In this document: piece by piece, positions 1 to 5,826 of the stretch
Layout of the letters: every line of letters starts with the position of its first letter
Numbering within the stretch: position 1 is the first letter of the stretch
NCBI GenBank assembly: GCA_937926845.1
Contig: CALBBS010000059.1
Location: forward strand, 1-7,691
Direction of reading: 5' to 3'
DNA from: an uncultured Atopobium sp.
GTDB lineage: Bacteria > Actinomycetota > Coriobacteriia > Coriobacteriales > Atopobiaceae
DNA length: 7,691 nt
The notes under the pieces: generated by a model
Database searches by the model: none
Told to the model about the DNA's origin: nothing
What the model saw: the letters and a program-made list of their open reading frames with translations, nothing else
Program-made: the position numbers and the translations under genes

Positions 1-253
1 TAGAGAGCAAACCCTGAGCAATCTCAATGACACCATCAGGATCGCAGTCCATAATATCGTGATCCAGGAAGCCATGGATATGTGTATCAACAAGGCCAGG
101 TGCAACCCAAGAACCAGTGCGGTCAATAATCTCGCAGTCTGGCTTCTCTTTAGTGAAATGACCAAATACACCATCTTCTACGAGCAAATATCCTGGACCA
201 GAAGTTGCTCCTGGCAAAAAGAACTTATCTGCTTTAACTGCAAATGTACTCAT
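1..253 (-). CDS. nagA: N-acetylhexosamine-6-phosphate deacetylase, N-terminal part (cut by window edge)
   Basis: Only the first 84 codons are present; the gene continues past base 1. The protein begins MSTFAVKADKFFLPGA, followed by a short beta-rich N-terminal section and then PGLVDTHIHG at about residues 52-61. In amidohydrolases this is the start of the TIM barrel, and the HxH pair (His58, His60) is the metal-binding motif of Gram-positive NagA proteins; E. coli NagA lacks it. The ATG is preceded by a GAGG ribosome binding site about 5 bases upstream. The enzyme would remove acetate from GlcNAc-6-P or GalNAc-6-P in the cytoplasm. Because it follows agaS in the same direction, a GalNAc-6-P role (the AgaA step) is inferred, but the N-terminus alone cannot separate NagA from AgaA. 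It lies 57 bp downstream of agaS, beyond a terminator-like hairpin, so its expression may be lower than or partly uncoupled from agaS. Confidence 0.88.
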   Translation of the reverse strand, partial: MSTFAVKADKFFLPGATSGPGYLLVEDGVFGHFTKEKPDCEIIDRTGSWVAPGLVDTHIHGFLDHDIMDCDPDGVIEIAQGLLS

Positions 254-270
254 ACGTACCTCAATCATTC

Positions 271-300
271 TCAAAAGGACGCGCCATAGGCACGTCCTTC
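271..300 (-). terminator. Hairpin terminator/attenuator between agaS and the deacetylase gene
   Basis: The arms AAGGACG (275-281) and CGTCCTT (293-299), with inner arms GCC/GGC around an ATA apex, form an 11-step stem. The single non-Watson-Crick step is G opposite U in the minus-strand transcript but C opposite A in the plus-strand one, so the hairpin fits leftward transcription. On that strand the stem runs into TTTT, a short U tract. It lies between agaS and the next gene, so it is either a partial terminator that limits read-through or a transcript-end stabiliser. Confidence 0.6.
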
Positions 301-310
301 TTAGTAATTC

Positions 311-1477
311 CTATAGTGAGTGAATTGTAACACCCTTAACCACTCGATTAACCTGACCAGTTGGAGAAGGTGTGTCCGGTTTGTTATTGACACGAACTGA
401 GTTCAAGAGTGCCACCACTTGAGCAACCATTACAAAAGGCAGAGCCAAATAAGGTGCTGGTAGAGGCTCTGTAAATACTGGAAGACTAAACGTTCTTCCC
501 GTAAAGTTTGTTGCCCCCTCTTGCTCAATACCAATGGTCAGAGCAGCAATCTGGTCTCCCTTAATCTCGTCAAGAATATCCAGATCATATTGACGCGTAT
601 AAGGGTTATTGGAAACAAAATCAAACACCAGGGTGTGCTCGTCGACAAAAGACTTTGGTCCGTGACGATATCCCATTGAGGAATCCCACGACGTTGCATT
701 AATACCAGCTGCAAGCTCCAAAATCTTAAGCTGGGCCTCATGAGCAAGACCCACAAAAGGACCAGAGCCCAGATAGGTAATGCGGTTGAAATCGCTCTTG
801 AGCCACTCAGCAATCTCTTCCTCGCGCTCAATTACCTGCCTACCCAGCTCAGCAGCATCAGAAATCCAAGCCTTCTTCTGTGAGTCATCAGCACTATCAA
901 ATACCAGAGTTGCAAGAAGTGTCATGCAGCTATAAGAGCCGGTCATGGCAAAGCCCTGATCATTTGCGCCAGGAATAAGAAGGAGCAGTGTATCGTCTTT
1001 ACCTGCGGATTCAACGGCAAGTTTGCCCTCTGGAGCACAGGTGATATTAATGAGCAAAAGATTTTTAACAATCTGACGAGCAATAGTTACTGCAGCAAGA
1101 CTCTCTGGACTATTACCAGAGCGTGCAAAAGAAACCAGGACCGTTGGATCATCTGGATCAAGGCTGCCATAAGGATCAGAAACAATATCAGTAGTTGCAA
1201 CAGACGCAAACTCAAAATCGCTCTTCTCGCCATGCGCACGAAGGTATGGGGTAATGGTATCGCCTACATATGCCGAGGTACCTGCACCCGTAAAGACCAC
1301 GCGGGTACGACGACCCTCGCCAAGATTGCGAGCACGCTCGACAAACTCTTTAATTGCAGAAAGGTTCTCCTGATAAATGCCAAAAGTAGACTCCCAAAGC
1401 TCAGGCTGCTGCTTAATCTCTGCAGTTGTAATATGAGCGCCTAGTGCCTTTAGTTCTTCTTGGCTCTTCTTAAACAT
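311..1477 (-). CDS. agaS: AgaS, galactosamine-6-phosphate deaminase/isomerase (SIS domains)
   Basis: A 388-residue cytoplasmic protein with two SIS (sugar isomerase) domains, the usual AgaS length. The first domain shows FTGAGTSAYVGDTI (about 62-75) and SFARSGNSPES (about 116-126), the phosphosugar-binding loops. The second starts near YLGSGPFVGLAHEAQLKILEL (about 235-255) and carries RHGPKSF (271-277), as in GlmS-type isomerases. The C-terminal block PTGQVNRVVKGVTIH is typical of AgaS. In characterised Aga pathways AgaS converts GalN-6-P to tagatose-6-P and ammonia, although older annotation calls it a tagatose-6-P ketose/aldose isomerase. The ATG is preceded by AGAAGGGA at suitable spacing. 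It follows the regulator gene after 22 bp, so the two are probably co-transcribed. Together with the deacetylase, the LacC-like kinase and the aldolase it completes the route to triose phosphates. Confidence 0.92.
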   Translation of the reverse strand: MFKKSQEELKALGAHITTAEIKQQPELWESTFGIYQENLSAIKEFVERARNLGEGRRTRVVFTGAGTSAYVGDTITPYLRAHGEKSDFEFASVATTDIVSDPYGSLDPDDPTVLVSFARSGNSPESLAAVTIARQIVKNLLLINITCAPEGKLAVESAGKDDTLLLLIPGANDQGFAMTGSYSCMTLLATLVFDSADDSQKKAWISDAAELGRQVIEREEEIAEWLKSDFNRITYLGSGPFVGLAHEAQLKILELAAGINATSWDSSMGYRHGPKSFVDEHTLVFDFVSNNPYTRQYDLDILDEIKGDQIAALTIGIEQEGATNFTGRTFSLPVFTEPLPAPYLALPFVMVAQVVALLNSVRVNNKPDTPSPTGQVNRVVKGVTIHSL

Positions 1478-1499
1478 TGATATCCCTTCTCACAGCTAT

Positions 1500-2228
1500 T
1501 TAACTGCGTGTATGTACAATCTTGTATCTAAATTGATCTGCACGAGCCACGCTTAGTGTGAACTCAACAATATTGTTTCTGTCGTTGTAGGTTGTGCGCG
1601 TAAGGCTCAAAACAGGTGAGCCTTCAGAAATTTGCAATAAAGTGGCGTCATCCGAGCGAGCAATTGAAGCCTTGAACTCCTCTTCTGCTACGCCAATCTT
1701 TACGTTGTAGTCTTCTTCAAAAATTTGGTAAAGAGATTTTTGCTCAACATCATGAGCAGTGAGCGAGAAAAACTGTGAAACGGGAAGGTAGGTAACTTCC
1801 AGCATCATGGGCACATTATCAGCGCTTCTTAAACGTTTGATGCGGAAGAGTTTCTCGCCAAGAATAACGTGCATATGCTGGGCTAAAAACTTATTAGCCT
1901 CAATACTGTCAAACTCCAGAATAGTTGTCTTAGGGACACGACCTAACTGACGCTGCTGGTCAGTAAAGCTATAGCCGCCCATAAGGTCTGTTGCACGCTC
2001 AGAAACGTCTGCAACAAAGGTACCACGGCCACGCTGGCGATAAATAAGCCCCATGTGTTCAAGCTCTTGCAGGGCAAGTCTTACCGTGGTGCGAGAAAGT
2101 CCATAGGAATCGGAGAGCTCACGCTCAGAAGGAAGTGGATCGTCTGGATCCATCTCGTTCTCAATACGATAGCGCAGCATGTTTGCTAGCTGTTCGTAGA
2201 GTGGCTGTCTTCCCATAAACGCTGTCAT
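1500..2228 (-). CDS. GntR-family (HutC/UTRA subfamily) transcriptional regulator
   Basis: A 242-residue regulator. Residues about 10-72 form a GntR winged helix-turn-helix: PLYEQLANMLRYRI, then PSERELSDSYGLSRTTVRLAL (recognition helix) and the wing YRQRGRGTFV. Residues about 95-238 match a UTRA effector domain (RIKRLRSADNVPMMLEVTYLP and VLSLTRTTYNDRNNIVEFTLS), the fold that binds phosphosugars in NagR/YvoA and DasR. I chose the ATG at 2228 because AGGAG lies 7 bases upstream; an adjacent in-frame TTG at 2231 would be too close to it. The gene sits between the PTS genes and agaS, so it is inferred to be the local repressor responding to an amino-sugar phosphate. A dyad TGGTAGATACCA in front of the PTS operon resembles the operators of this subfamily. 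E. coli AgaR, by contrast, is a DeoR-family protein, so the control here has a different origin. Confidence 0.9.
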   Translation of the reverse strand: MTAFMGRQPLYEQLANMLRYRIENEMDPDDPLPSERELSDSYGLSRTTVRLALQELEHMGLIYRQRGRGTFVADVSERATDLMGGYSFTDQQRQLGRVPKTTILEFDSIEANKFLAQHMHVILGEKLFRIKRLRSADNVPMMLEVTYLPVSQFFSLTAHDVEQKSLYQIFEEDYNVKIGVAEEEFKASIARSDDATLLQISEGSPVLSLTRTTYNDRNNIVEFTLSVARADQFRYKIVHTRS

Positions 2229-2242
2229 CAAAACTCTCCTAT

Positions 2243-2275
2243 AAAAGACGGGTGCCCACTAAGTGGACACCCGTC
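2243..2275 (-). terminator. Intrinsic terminator after PTS IID gene
   Basis: The arms GACGGGTG (2247-2254) and CACCCGTC (2268-2275), with inner arms CCACT/AGTGG, make a nearly continuous GC-rich stem. The one interrupted step is a G-U wobble in the minus-strand RNA but a C-A clash in plus-strand RNA, which points to leftward use. The stem is followed by TTTTAT on the minus strand, a rho-independent terminator pattern. The U tract ends a few bases before the ribosome binding site of the regulator gene. The regulator and agaS must therefore be reached by read-through, by a promoter inside the IID gene, or from a processed transcript. The apical loop is tight, so the topmost pair or pairs probably open. 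Confidence 0.75.
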
Positions 2276-2283
2276 ACACTTAC

Positions 2284-3363
2284 TTAACCCCAAATATATG
2301 GGAGAACGCCAAAGCCAGAACCAAGAAGTGCAATTACCAGAAGCAGGCAGATGCACATAATTGGAGTCCAGTTACGCTTTGCCATGAGGTAGTACAGGCA
2401 AAGGGTAAGAGCCAGTGGAATAAGCTTTGGGCAAACGCCGTCGAGGATCTTCTGGATGTCAATGGAGACAGGAGAAGTGACTTCCTCGCCAACAGTTACC
2501 AGATTAACGCCGTTGCCGACTGGAGCGATAGCAGTGGTGCCATCCTTGCCGTCAGCAGTCTTGCCGCCGATGAACTTAACGGACTCAGGATCTTTCTTAT
2601 AGTCCTTATAGGAACCCTCAGCAAAGAGAGCCTTGTCATACTGACCAGAAGCAAGCTGCTCATCAGAAAGAGTTACCTGAGAAAGAACAACACTGTGTGT
2701 CTCACCGTTAGGAATGTTTGCGCCAGCGCCAAGCTTAGTTCCGCCGTAGCAGACAACCAGGCAGCCAACAACAAAGACGCCCAGGATAGAAGCAGCACGA
2801 GTGAACTCTTTTGCGTTCTCGGTGAGCAGGGTAATTGCGTCAGTACCCATCTTATAGGAAAGGTTCATCAGCCAATAACGTACAGCAAACTGTGCGATGT
2901 TGAAGATGATGAGGAACAAGAATGGTGCAAAGACGTTGCCGGAGATTGCCATATTAGAGGTAATACCAGCTGTAATTGGTACAAGAGTAAACCAGAACAG
3001 TGCGTCACCAATGCCGCCCAGAGGACCCATTGCAGAAACGCGGACTGCACGAATGGTTGGAATATCCAGCTTGTTCTGCTCAAGGGAGAGAACAATACCC
3101 ATAACAAATGTGACCAAGAATGGGTGGGTATTGTAGAACTCAAGGTTGTGACTCATGGAAGCAGCAAGGTCATCCTTGTTGTCGCCGTGAATCTTCTCAA
3201 GACCTGGGAGGATACCGTAAAGCCAACCAGCTGCCTGCATTCTCTCGTAGTTGAAGGAAGCCTGCAGGAACAGGGAGCGCCATACCATCTTGTTGAGCGT
3301 CTTCTGATCAAGTGGCTCAGCAGGAGTGGTGTTCTGATAGGTATCAGGAATATTAAATGCCAT
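2284..3363 (-). CDS. PTS mannose/fructose/N-acetylgalactosamine family subunit IID
   Basis: Membrane subunit IID of a mannose-family (splinter) PTS permease, working with IIC to move the sugar while IIA and IIB supply phosphate. The start MAFNIPDTYQ is set by GGAGGTGA upstream. That ribosome site and the ATG lie inside the 3' end of the IIC gene, an 11-base overlap that implies translational coupling. Family hallmarks are RSLFLQASFNYERMQAAGW (29-47), LEFYNTHPFLVTFVMG (74-89) and MGPLGGIGDALFW (112-124), which is usual for IID. The length of 359 residues exceeds the usual 260-300. The excess lies between a hydrophobic segment at about 190-206 and the conserved IQKILDGVCPKLIPL (303-317). That loop of about 100 residues is polar, glycine- and lysine-rich and of low complexity in places (KTADGKDGTTAIAP), against about 40 residues in E. 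coli ManZ. The nearest named relatives are probably AgaE/AgaD. Substrate is inferred from the neighbours. Confidence 0.92.
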   Translation of the reverse strand: MAFNIPDTYQNTTPAEPLDQKTLNKMVWRSLFLQASFNYERMQAAGWLYGILPGLEKIHGDNKDDLAASMSHNLEFYNTHPFLVTFVMGIVLSLEQNKLDIPTIRAVRVSAMGPLGGIGDALFWFTLVPITAGITSNMAISGNVFAPFLFLIIFNIAQFAVRYWLMNLSYKMGTDAITLLTENAKEFTRAASILGVFVVGCLVVCYGGTKLGAGANIPNGETHSVVLSQVTLSDEQLASGQYDKALFAEGSYKDYKKDPESVKFIGGKTADGKDGTTAIAPVGNGVNLVTVGEEVTSPVSIDIQKILDGVCPKLIPLALTLCLYYLMAKRNWTPIMCICLLLVIALLGSGFGVLPYIWG

Positions 3364-4159
3364 CTTCGAAGTCACCTCCAGCAACAACAGCAGGAGCAGC
3401 ATTCTTCATCTTGGTCTGGAGCTGGTAATCCCAGAATGCGATACCAAAGCCAATGAGAGCAAGAAGCAGAAGTGCTGGACCAGAGAGCTCAGGAATGCTG
3501 ATAAATACGATTGCAGCTGCAAAGCCCATGAGGAAGAAGCCCCAAAGCTCGCGAGAAACCATAACCTTCAGCAGGATTGCAAAGCCGACGAAGCGCATCA
3601 TGCCACCGGCGACGGACAGTGCATTCATGAGCCACTTTGGAATTGCCGTGGTAATCTGAGTTCCAAATGCAGCGCCACCCAGGAAGAACAGGGTAACAAT
3701 GACACCAAAGAAGAGACCAAGAGCAGCCATTGCACCATAGTTGATACGAGCAATTCCCTTAGGATCAGCCTTCTCGGCGTATGCATCAGCAGTTGCCATT
3801 ACAGGAGACATAATGGTAAAGATGATGGTTACTGCATACTGACCAAGCAGGGAGAATGGAATTGCTGCAGCTACAGCGGCCATTGGCTCAAGCTTAGTAG
3901 TGATTGCAAAGACTGCAGACATAATGCCGCCGATAACAGCGTTAGGTGGCTGAGCACCACCAACAGGCATGTTGCCGATGGTCATAAGCTGATAAGTACC
4001 ACCAACAATGAGACCAGTCTGAACGTCACCAAGAATCAAACCAACCAAAAAACCAGTTACGATTGGCTGGTAAAGAGACTCGAGGAAACTAAACTGATCG
4101 ATGCCAGCGATAAACGCAACGATGAAAATTAATAACACCTGAATAGGGCTAACATCCAT
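3353..4159 (-). CDS. PTS mannose/fructose/N-acetylgalactosamine family subunit IIC
   Basis: A polytopic membrane subunit of 268 residues, a normal length for IIC. Hydrophobic segments cover most of the chain (for example 8-20, 32-45, 75-86, 143-163, 204-221 and 226-242). The block TYQLMTIGNMPVGGAQPPNAV (55-75) is the conserved IIC region and most resembles the GalNAc-type AgaW/AgaC subgroup. The ATG at 4159 is chosen because AAAGGAGGAG lies 6-7 bases upstream; a longer reading to 4186 would place this site inside the coding region. The gene follows IIB after a 138-bp gap and overlaps the IID start by 11 bases. The stop region doubles as the IID ribosome binding site, which constrains the C-terminal peptide GGDFEDGI. 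Confidence 0.93.
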   Translation of the reverse strand: MDVSPIQVLLIFIVAFIAGIDQFSFLESLYQPIVTGFLVGLILGDVQTGLIVGGTYQLMTIGNMPVGGAQPPNAVIGGIMSAVFAITTKLEPMAAVAAAIPFSLLGQYAVTIIFTIMSPVMATADAYAEKADPKGIARINYGAMAALGLFFGVIVTLFFLGGAAFGTQITTAIPKWLMNALSVAGGMMRFVGFAILLKVMVSRELWGFFLMGFAAAIVFISIPELSGPALLLLALIGFGIAFWDYQLQTKMKNAAPAVVAGGDFEDGI

Positions 4160-4297
4160 CTTAACTCCTCCTTTCAAACACACCATAACTACCGATGACG
4201 ATGATCGGCAGACTATCCGAATACCTTTGCCAACCTGCTAGAAACGTTGCACCATTGCAACTTTTTGTAATCTCTACCAGGAAGTTGCGCGCAAAAC
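4160..4297. other. 138-bp IIB-IIC intergenic spacer with several inverted repeats
   Basis: I see no coding potential here. The spacer holds three dyads: CCGAT/ATCGG (4192-4208), GTTGCA/TGCAAC with a 4-base loop (4246-4261), and the palindrome TTGCGCGCAA (4285-4294). The middle dyad is followed by TTTTTG on the plus strand, like a weak terminator for antisense transcription; on the minus strand it is preceded by AAAAA instead. In the leftward mRNA these dyads could set different stabilities for the IIB part and the IIC-IID part. No experimental function can be assigned. Confidence 0.45.
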
Positions 4298-4780
4298 TTA
4301 CTCGAATAGCTTTGAGATATCCTCGACCGGGGTCGTAGGAACACGCCTAATCTCTAGAGTCACCCCCAATTCCTGAAGCTCACGGAAGGCAGCGACGTCC
4401 TTATCGTCTACCGCCACACTTGTGGCGACCTGTCGCTTTCCCTCAGCCATGTGCATATTGCCGATGTTCACCTTTTTGATTGGAACACCGCCCTTGACCA
4501 GAGTGAGGACATCCTCTGGATTCTCGGCAACTAAGAAAATGTGCTGGCTTGCTGAAGCCTTGTGGATAACATCGATAGTTTTCTGGAGCGTAAAGTACCT
4601 GGTTGCAACACCATTTGGTGCAGCCATATCCATGAGGCCCTGACGCATCTTATTGCCTGCGACCTCGTCATTAGCAACAAGAATGAGATTTGTTCCAAGG
4701 GTACCGTTCCACTGAGTAGCAACCTGACCATGAATCAAACGATTATCGATTCGAGCAAGCTTGATATCTGGTTCTCCCAT
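4298..4780 (-). CDS. PTS mannose/fructose/N-acetylgalactosamine family subunit IIB
   Basis: A cytoplasmic phosphocarrier of 160 residues, the standard length. The N-terminal block IKLARIDNRLIHGQVATQW contains the phosphorylated histidine, His17 in the IHGQV motif; it takes phosphate from IIA and passes it to the incoming sugar. The later block KKVNIGNMHMAEGKRQ (102-117) is characteristic of GalNAc/galactosamine-type IIB (AgaV/AgaB), which supports the substrate assignment. The start at ATG 4780 is preceded by AGAGGAG with 8 bases of spacing; an upstream extension would swallow the ribosome site. The gene is separated from the YajC-like gene by 95 bp rich in hairpins and from IIC by 138 bp. 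The operon spacing is thus loose around IIB although all genes face the same way. Confidence 0.94.
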   Translation of the reverse strand: MGEPDIKLARIDNRLIHGQVATQWNGTLGTNLILVANDEVAGNKMRQGLMDMAAPNGVATRYFTLQKTIDVIHKASASQHIFLVAENPEDVLTLVKGGVPIKKVNIGNMHMAEGKRQVATSVAVDDKDVAAFRELQELGVTLEIRRVPTTPVEDISKLFE

Positions 4781-4799
4781 AACAAGTTCTCCTCTCTTT

Positions 4800-4855
4800 G
4801 CACGCACACTTGTGCGTGCTATCTGCGATTTTCATCGCACTACTCGCAACTTGCG
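4800..4855 (-). promoter_or_regulatory. Three tandem RNA hairpins just upstream of IIB ribosome site
   Basis: Read in the leftward transcript, the segment folds as CGCAA/TTGCG (4845-4855), then TGCGAT-GAAA-ATCGCA (4824-4839), then GCACGCAC-AAGT-GTGCGTGC (4800-4819). The GAAA tetraloop, a stable GNRA loop, exists only on the minus strand, which argues that the structures act as RNA and not as DNA binding sites. The last stem ends about 3 bases before the AGAGGAG of IIB. None is followed by a clear U tract, so termination is unlikely. An mRNA-stability or processing element separating IIA-YajC from IIB-IIC-IID is the likeliest inference. Confidence 0.5.
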
Positions 4856-4875
4856 CTGCGTGTTTTACTGCAAAT

Positions 4876-5166
4876 TTATTTATTGTTGGAAACGCTGATT
4901 AACGCCCAACGATCCAACGTGATGACCACATTTGGAGCAAACTCAACATCTACTGTTTCTTTTTTGACGTTTTTAACTACGCCATACATTCCGCTGTTAG
5001 TCTTAACTTTCTGACCTGCATGAAGATTCTTGAGAAACTCTGAAGTTGTTCCCGCCTTTTTAGAAGAGGCTCTCCAAATAAAGAAAGAATAAATAAGGCC
5101 CAAAATTACTAAGAACGCAAGAAGAACAATGGATGAAGCAAGAATGTTCTCTGCTAGATTTGCCAT
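4876..5166 (-). CDS. yajC: YajC-like small membrane protein encoded in the PTS operon
   Basis: A 96-residue protein with one N-terminal membrane segment (about residues 10-32, SSIVLLAFLVILGLIYSFFIW) and a cytoplasmic tail. The tail reads FLKNLHAGQKVKTNSGMYGVVKNVKKETVDVEF, which fits the YajC domain pattern of L..G..V.T..G..G.V..V. YajC is an accessory subunit of the Sec translocon (SecDF-YajC). However, the RPQ.KR motif that normally follows the membrane helix is missing; here the stretch reads FIWRASSKKAG. A YajC-like gene also accompanies the mannose-family PTS genes of the pneumococcal hyaluronan-disaccharide locus, so the association is known elsewhere, but its role is unclear. The start at 5166 is preferred because AAGGAG is 6 bases upstream; the alternative ATG at 5172 abuts the ribosome site. 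It begins 33 bp after the IIA stop. It could be a PTS-dedicated paralogue rather than the housekeeping YajC. Confidence 0.82.
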   Translation of the reverse strand: MANLAENILASSIVLLAFLVILGLIYSFFIWRASSKKAGTTSEFLKNLHAGQKVKTNSGMYGVVKNVKKETVDVEFAPNVVITLDRWALISVSNNK

Positions 5167-5199
5167 GTGCATCTCCTTAACTCAACAACAAAACGCTAC

Positions 5200-5640
5200 T
5201 TAAATACCATCGTCTCCGAAGATGTCATCTTCTGGCTCAACCTCAAGCTCAAGACGCTTATGAACAACTCCCTGGCTACCAGCTAAAACAGCAGTCTCAA
5301 CCAACTCATCAAGAGAGGCATCAGCCATACGGCTACCAAAAGTTTCAAGAAGCATAGGAAGATTTGTACCGGTAACAACTTCTACGTTTGAATAACTCTG
5401 AGCAATAATCATTGCCTGATTAAAAGGTGTTCCGCCAAGCAGATCGCAGAAAACCAGCACACCGTCAGTAGTGTCAAGAAGATCGGAAATTGTTGCAGAA
5501 AGAGTTTCTGGGTATGTTGCAGCACCGGCTTCAATAAAAGGAACGGGAACAAAAGCTTCTTGCTCACCAGCAATCATCTTTAAAGCATCAGCAAGTCCGT
5601 TTGCAAAAGTTCCATGACCAGTTAAAACGCAACCTACCAT
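5200..5640 (-). CDS. PTS mannose-family subunit IIA (AgaF-like)
   Basis: A cytoplasmic phosphocarrier of 146 residues. The N-terminus MVGCVLTGHGTFANGL carries the phosphorylatable His9 in the TGHG motif of mannose-family IIA, which accepts phosphate from HPr. The block GVLVFCDLLGGTPFNQA (about 60-76) is the conserved IIA core, and VVTGTNLPMLLE (about 88-99) follows as expected. The C-terminus is strikingly acidic (LELEVEPEDDIFGDDGI). The ATG is preceded by AAAGGAG with 6 bases of spacing. It is the first gene of the leftward unit, so its upstream region (5641-5760) should contain the operon promoter and operator. Nearest named relative is AgaF of the GalNAc PTS; specificity is assigned from the neighbours and not from this subunit alone. 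Confidence 0.93.
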   Translation of the reverse strand: MVGCVLTGHGTFANGLADALKMIAGEQEAFVPVPFIEAGAATYPETLSATISDLLDTTDGVLVFCDLLGGTPFNQAMIIAQSYSNVEVVTGTNLPMLLETFGSRMADASLDELVETAVLAGSQGVVHKRLELEVEPEDDIFGDDGI

Positions 5641-5718
5641 GTCAAACTCCTTTCAAAGAGTTGGAAACTATCTGGAGAGCTACACGGAAAACTAGGGGTG
5701 TTGAAGCTTCTCTCTAAG

Positions 5719-5730
5719 TGGTAGATACCA
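5719..5730. promoter_or_regulatory. Candidate operator for the GntR/UTRA regulator
   Basis: TGGTAGATACCA is a dyad of two 5-base arms, TGGTA and TACCA, around two central bases. It resembles the GT..TA..AC-type operators of the HutC subfamily and the TGGTCTAGACCA-like sites of NagR/DasR regulators. It lies about 80 bp upstream of the IIA start and just downstream of the possible -10 box at 5748-5753, where a bound repressor would block the leftward operon. Assignment to the local regulator is inference. Confidence 0.5.
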
Positions 5731-5747
5731 GATAACAACCTAACATA

Positions 5748-5753
5748 AGTATA
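5748..5753 (-). promoter_or_regulatory. Possible -10 box for the leftward PTS operon
   Basis: TATACT on the minus strand matches the TATAAT consensus at five of six positions. It would place the transcript start near 5741 and give a leader of about 100 bases before the IIA gene. No good -35 hexamer lies 16-18 bases upstream, so the promoter would be weak or activator-dependent. Other AT-rich hexamers nearby could serve instead. Confidence 0.3.
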
Positions 5754-5799
5754 GTCTAGTGAGCATCTTGAGATGTGTACGTTAACAATCGCCGGTTTA

Positions 5800-5826
5800 A
5801 CGGTACTATTTTTACCGTAAACGGTA
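5800..5826. promoter_or_regulatory. Cluster of three ACGGTA half-sites (operator-like)
   Basis: ACGGTA at 5800-5805, its inverse TACCGT at 5813-5818 and ACGGTA again at 5821-5826 form two overlapping inverted repeats with spacers of 7 and 2 bases. The outer two copies are direct repeats 21 bp apart, two helical turns. CGTAAACGGTACGA within it also matches eight of ten fixed positions of the catabolite-response (cre) consensus. It lies about 50-75 bp upstream of the possible leftward -10 box, so it may bind an activator, a LacI/CcpA-type protein or a second dimer of the local regulator. Confidence 0.45.

Noticed and set aside
59..289. A 76-codon plus-strand frame near the left edge
   Set aside because: It is antisense to the deacetylase gene, whose HxH motif and ribosome site are clear.
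2263..3456. A 397-codon plus-strand frame covering the IID gene
   Set aside because: It is the antisense shadow of IID, which has clear family motifs and a ribosome site; the plus-strand product has no recognisable domain.
4160..4297. Possible insertion-sequence remnant in the IIB-IIC spacer
   Set aside because: The inverted repeats are short, unrelated to each other as terminal repeats, and there is no transposase remnant or target duplication.
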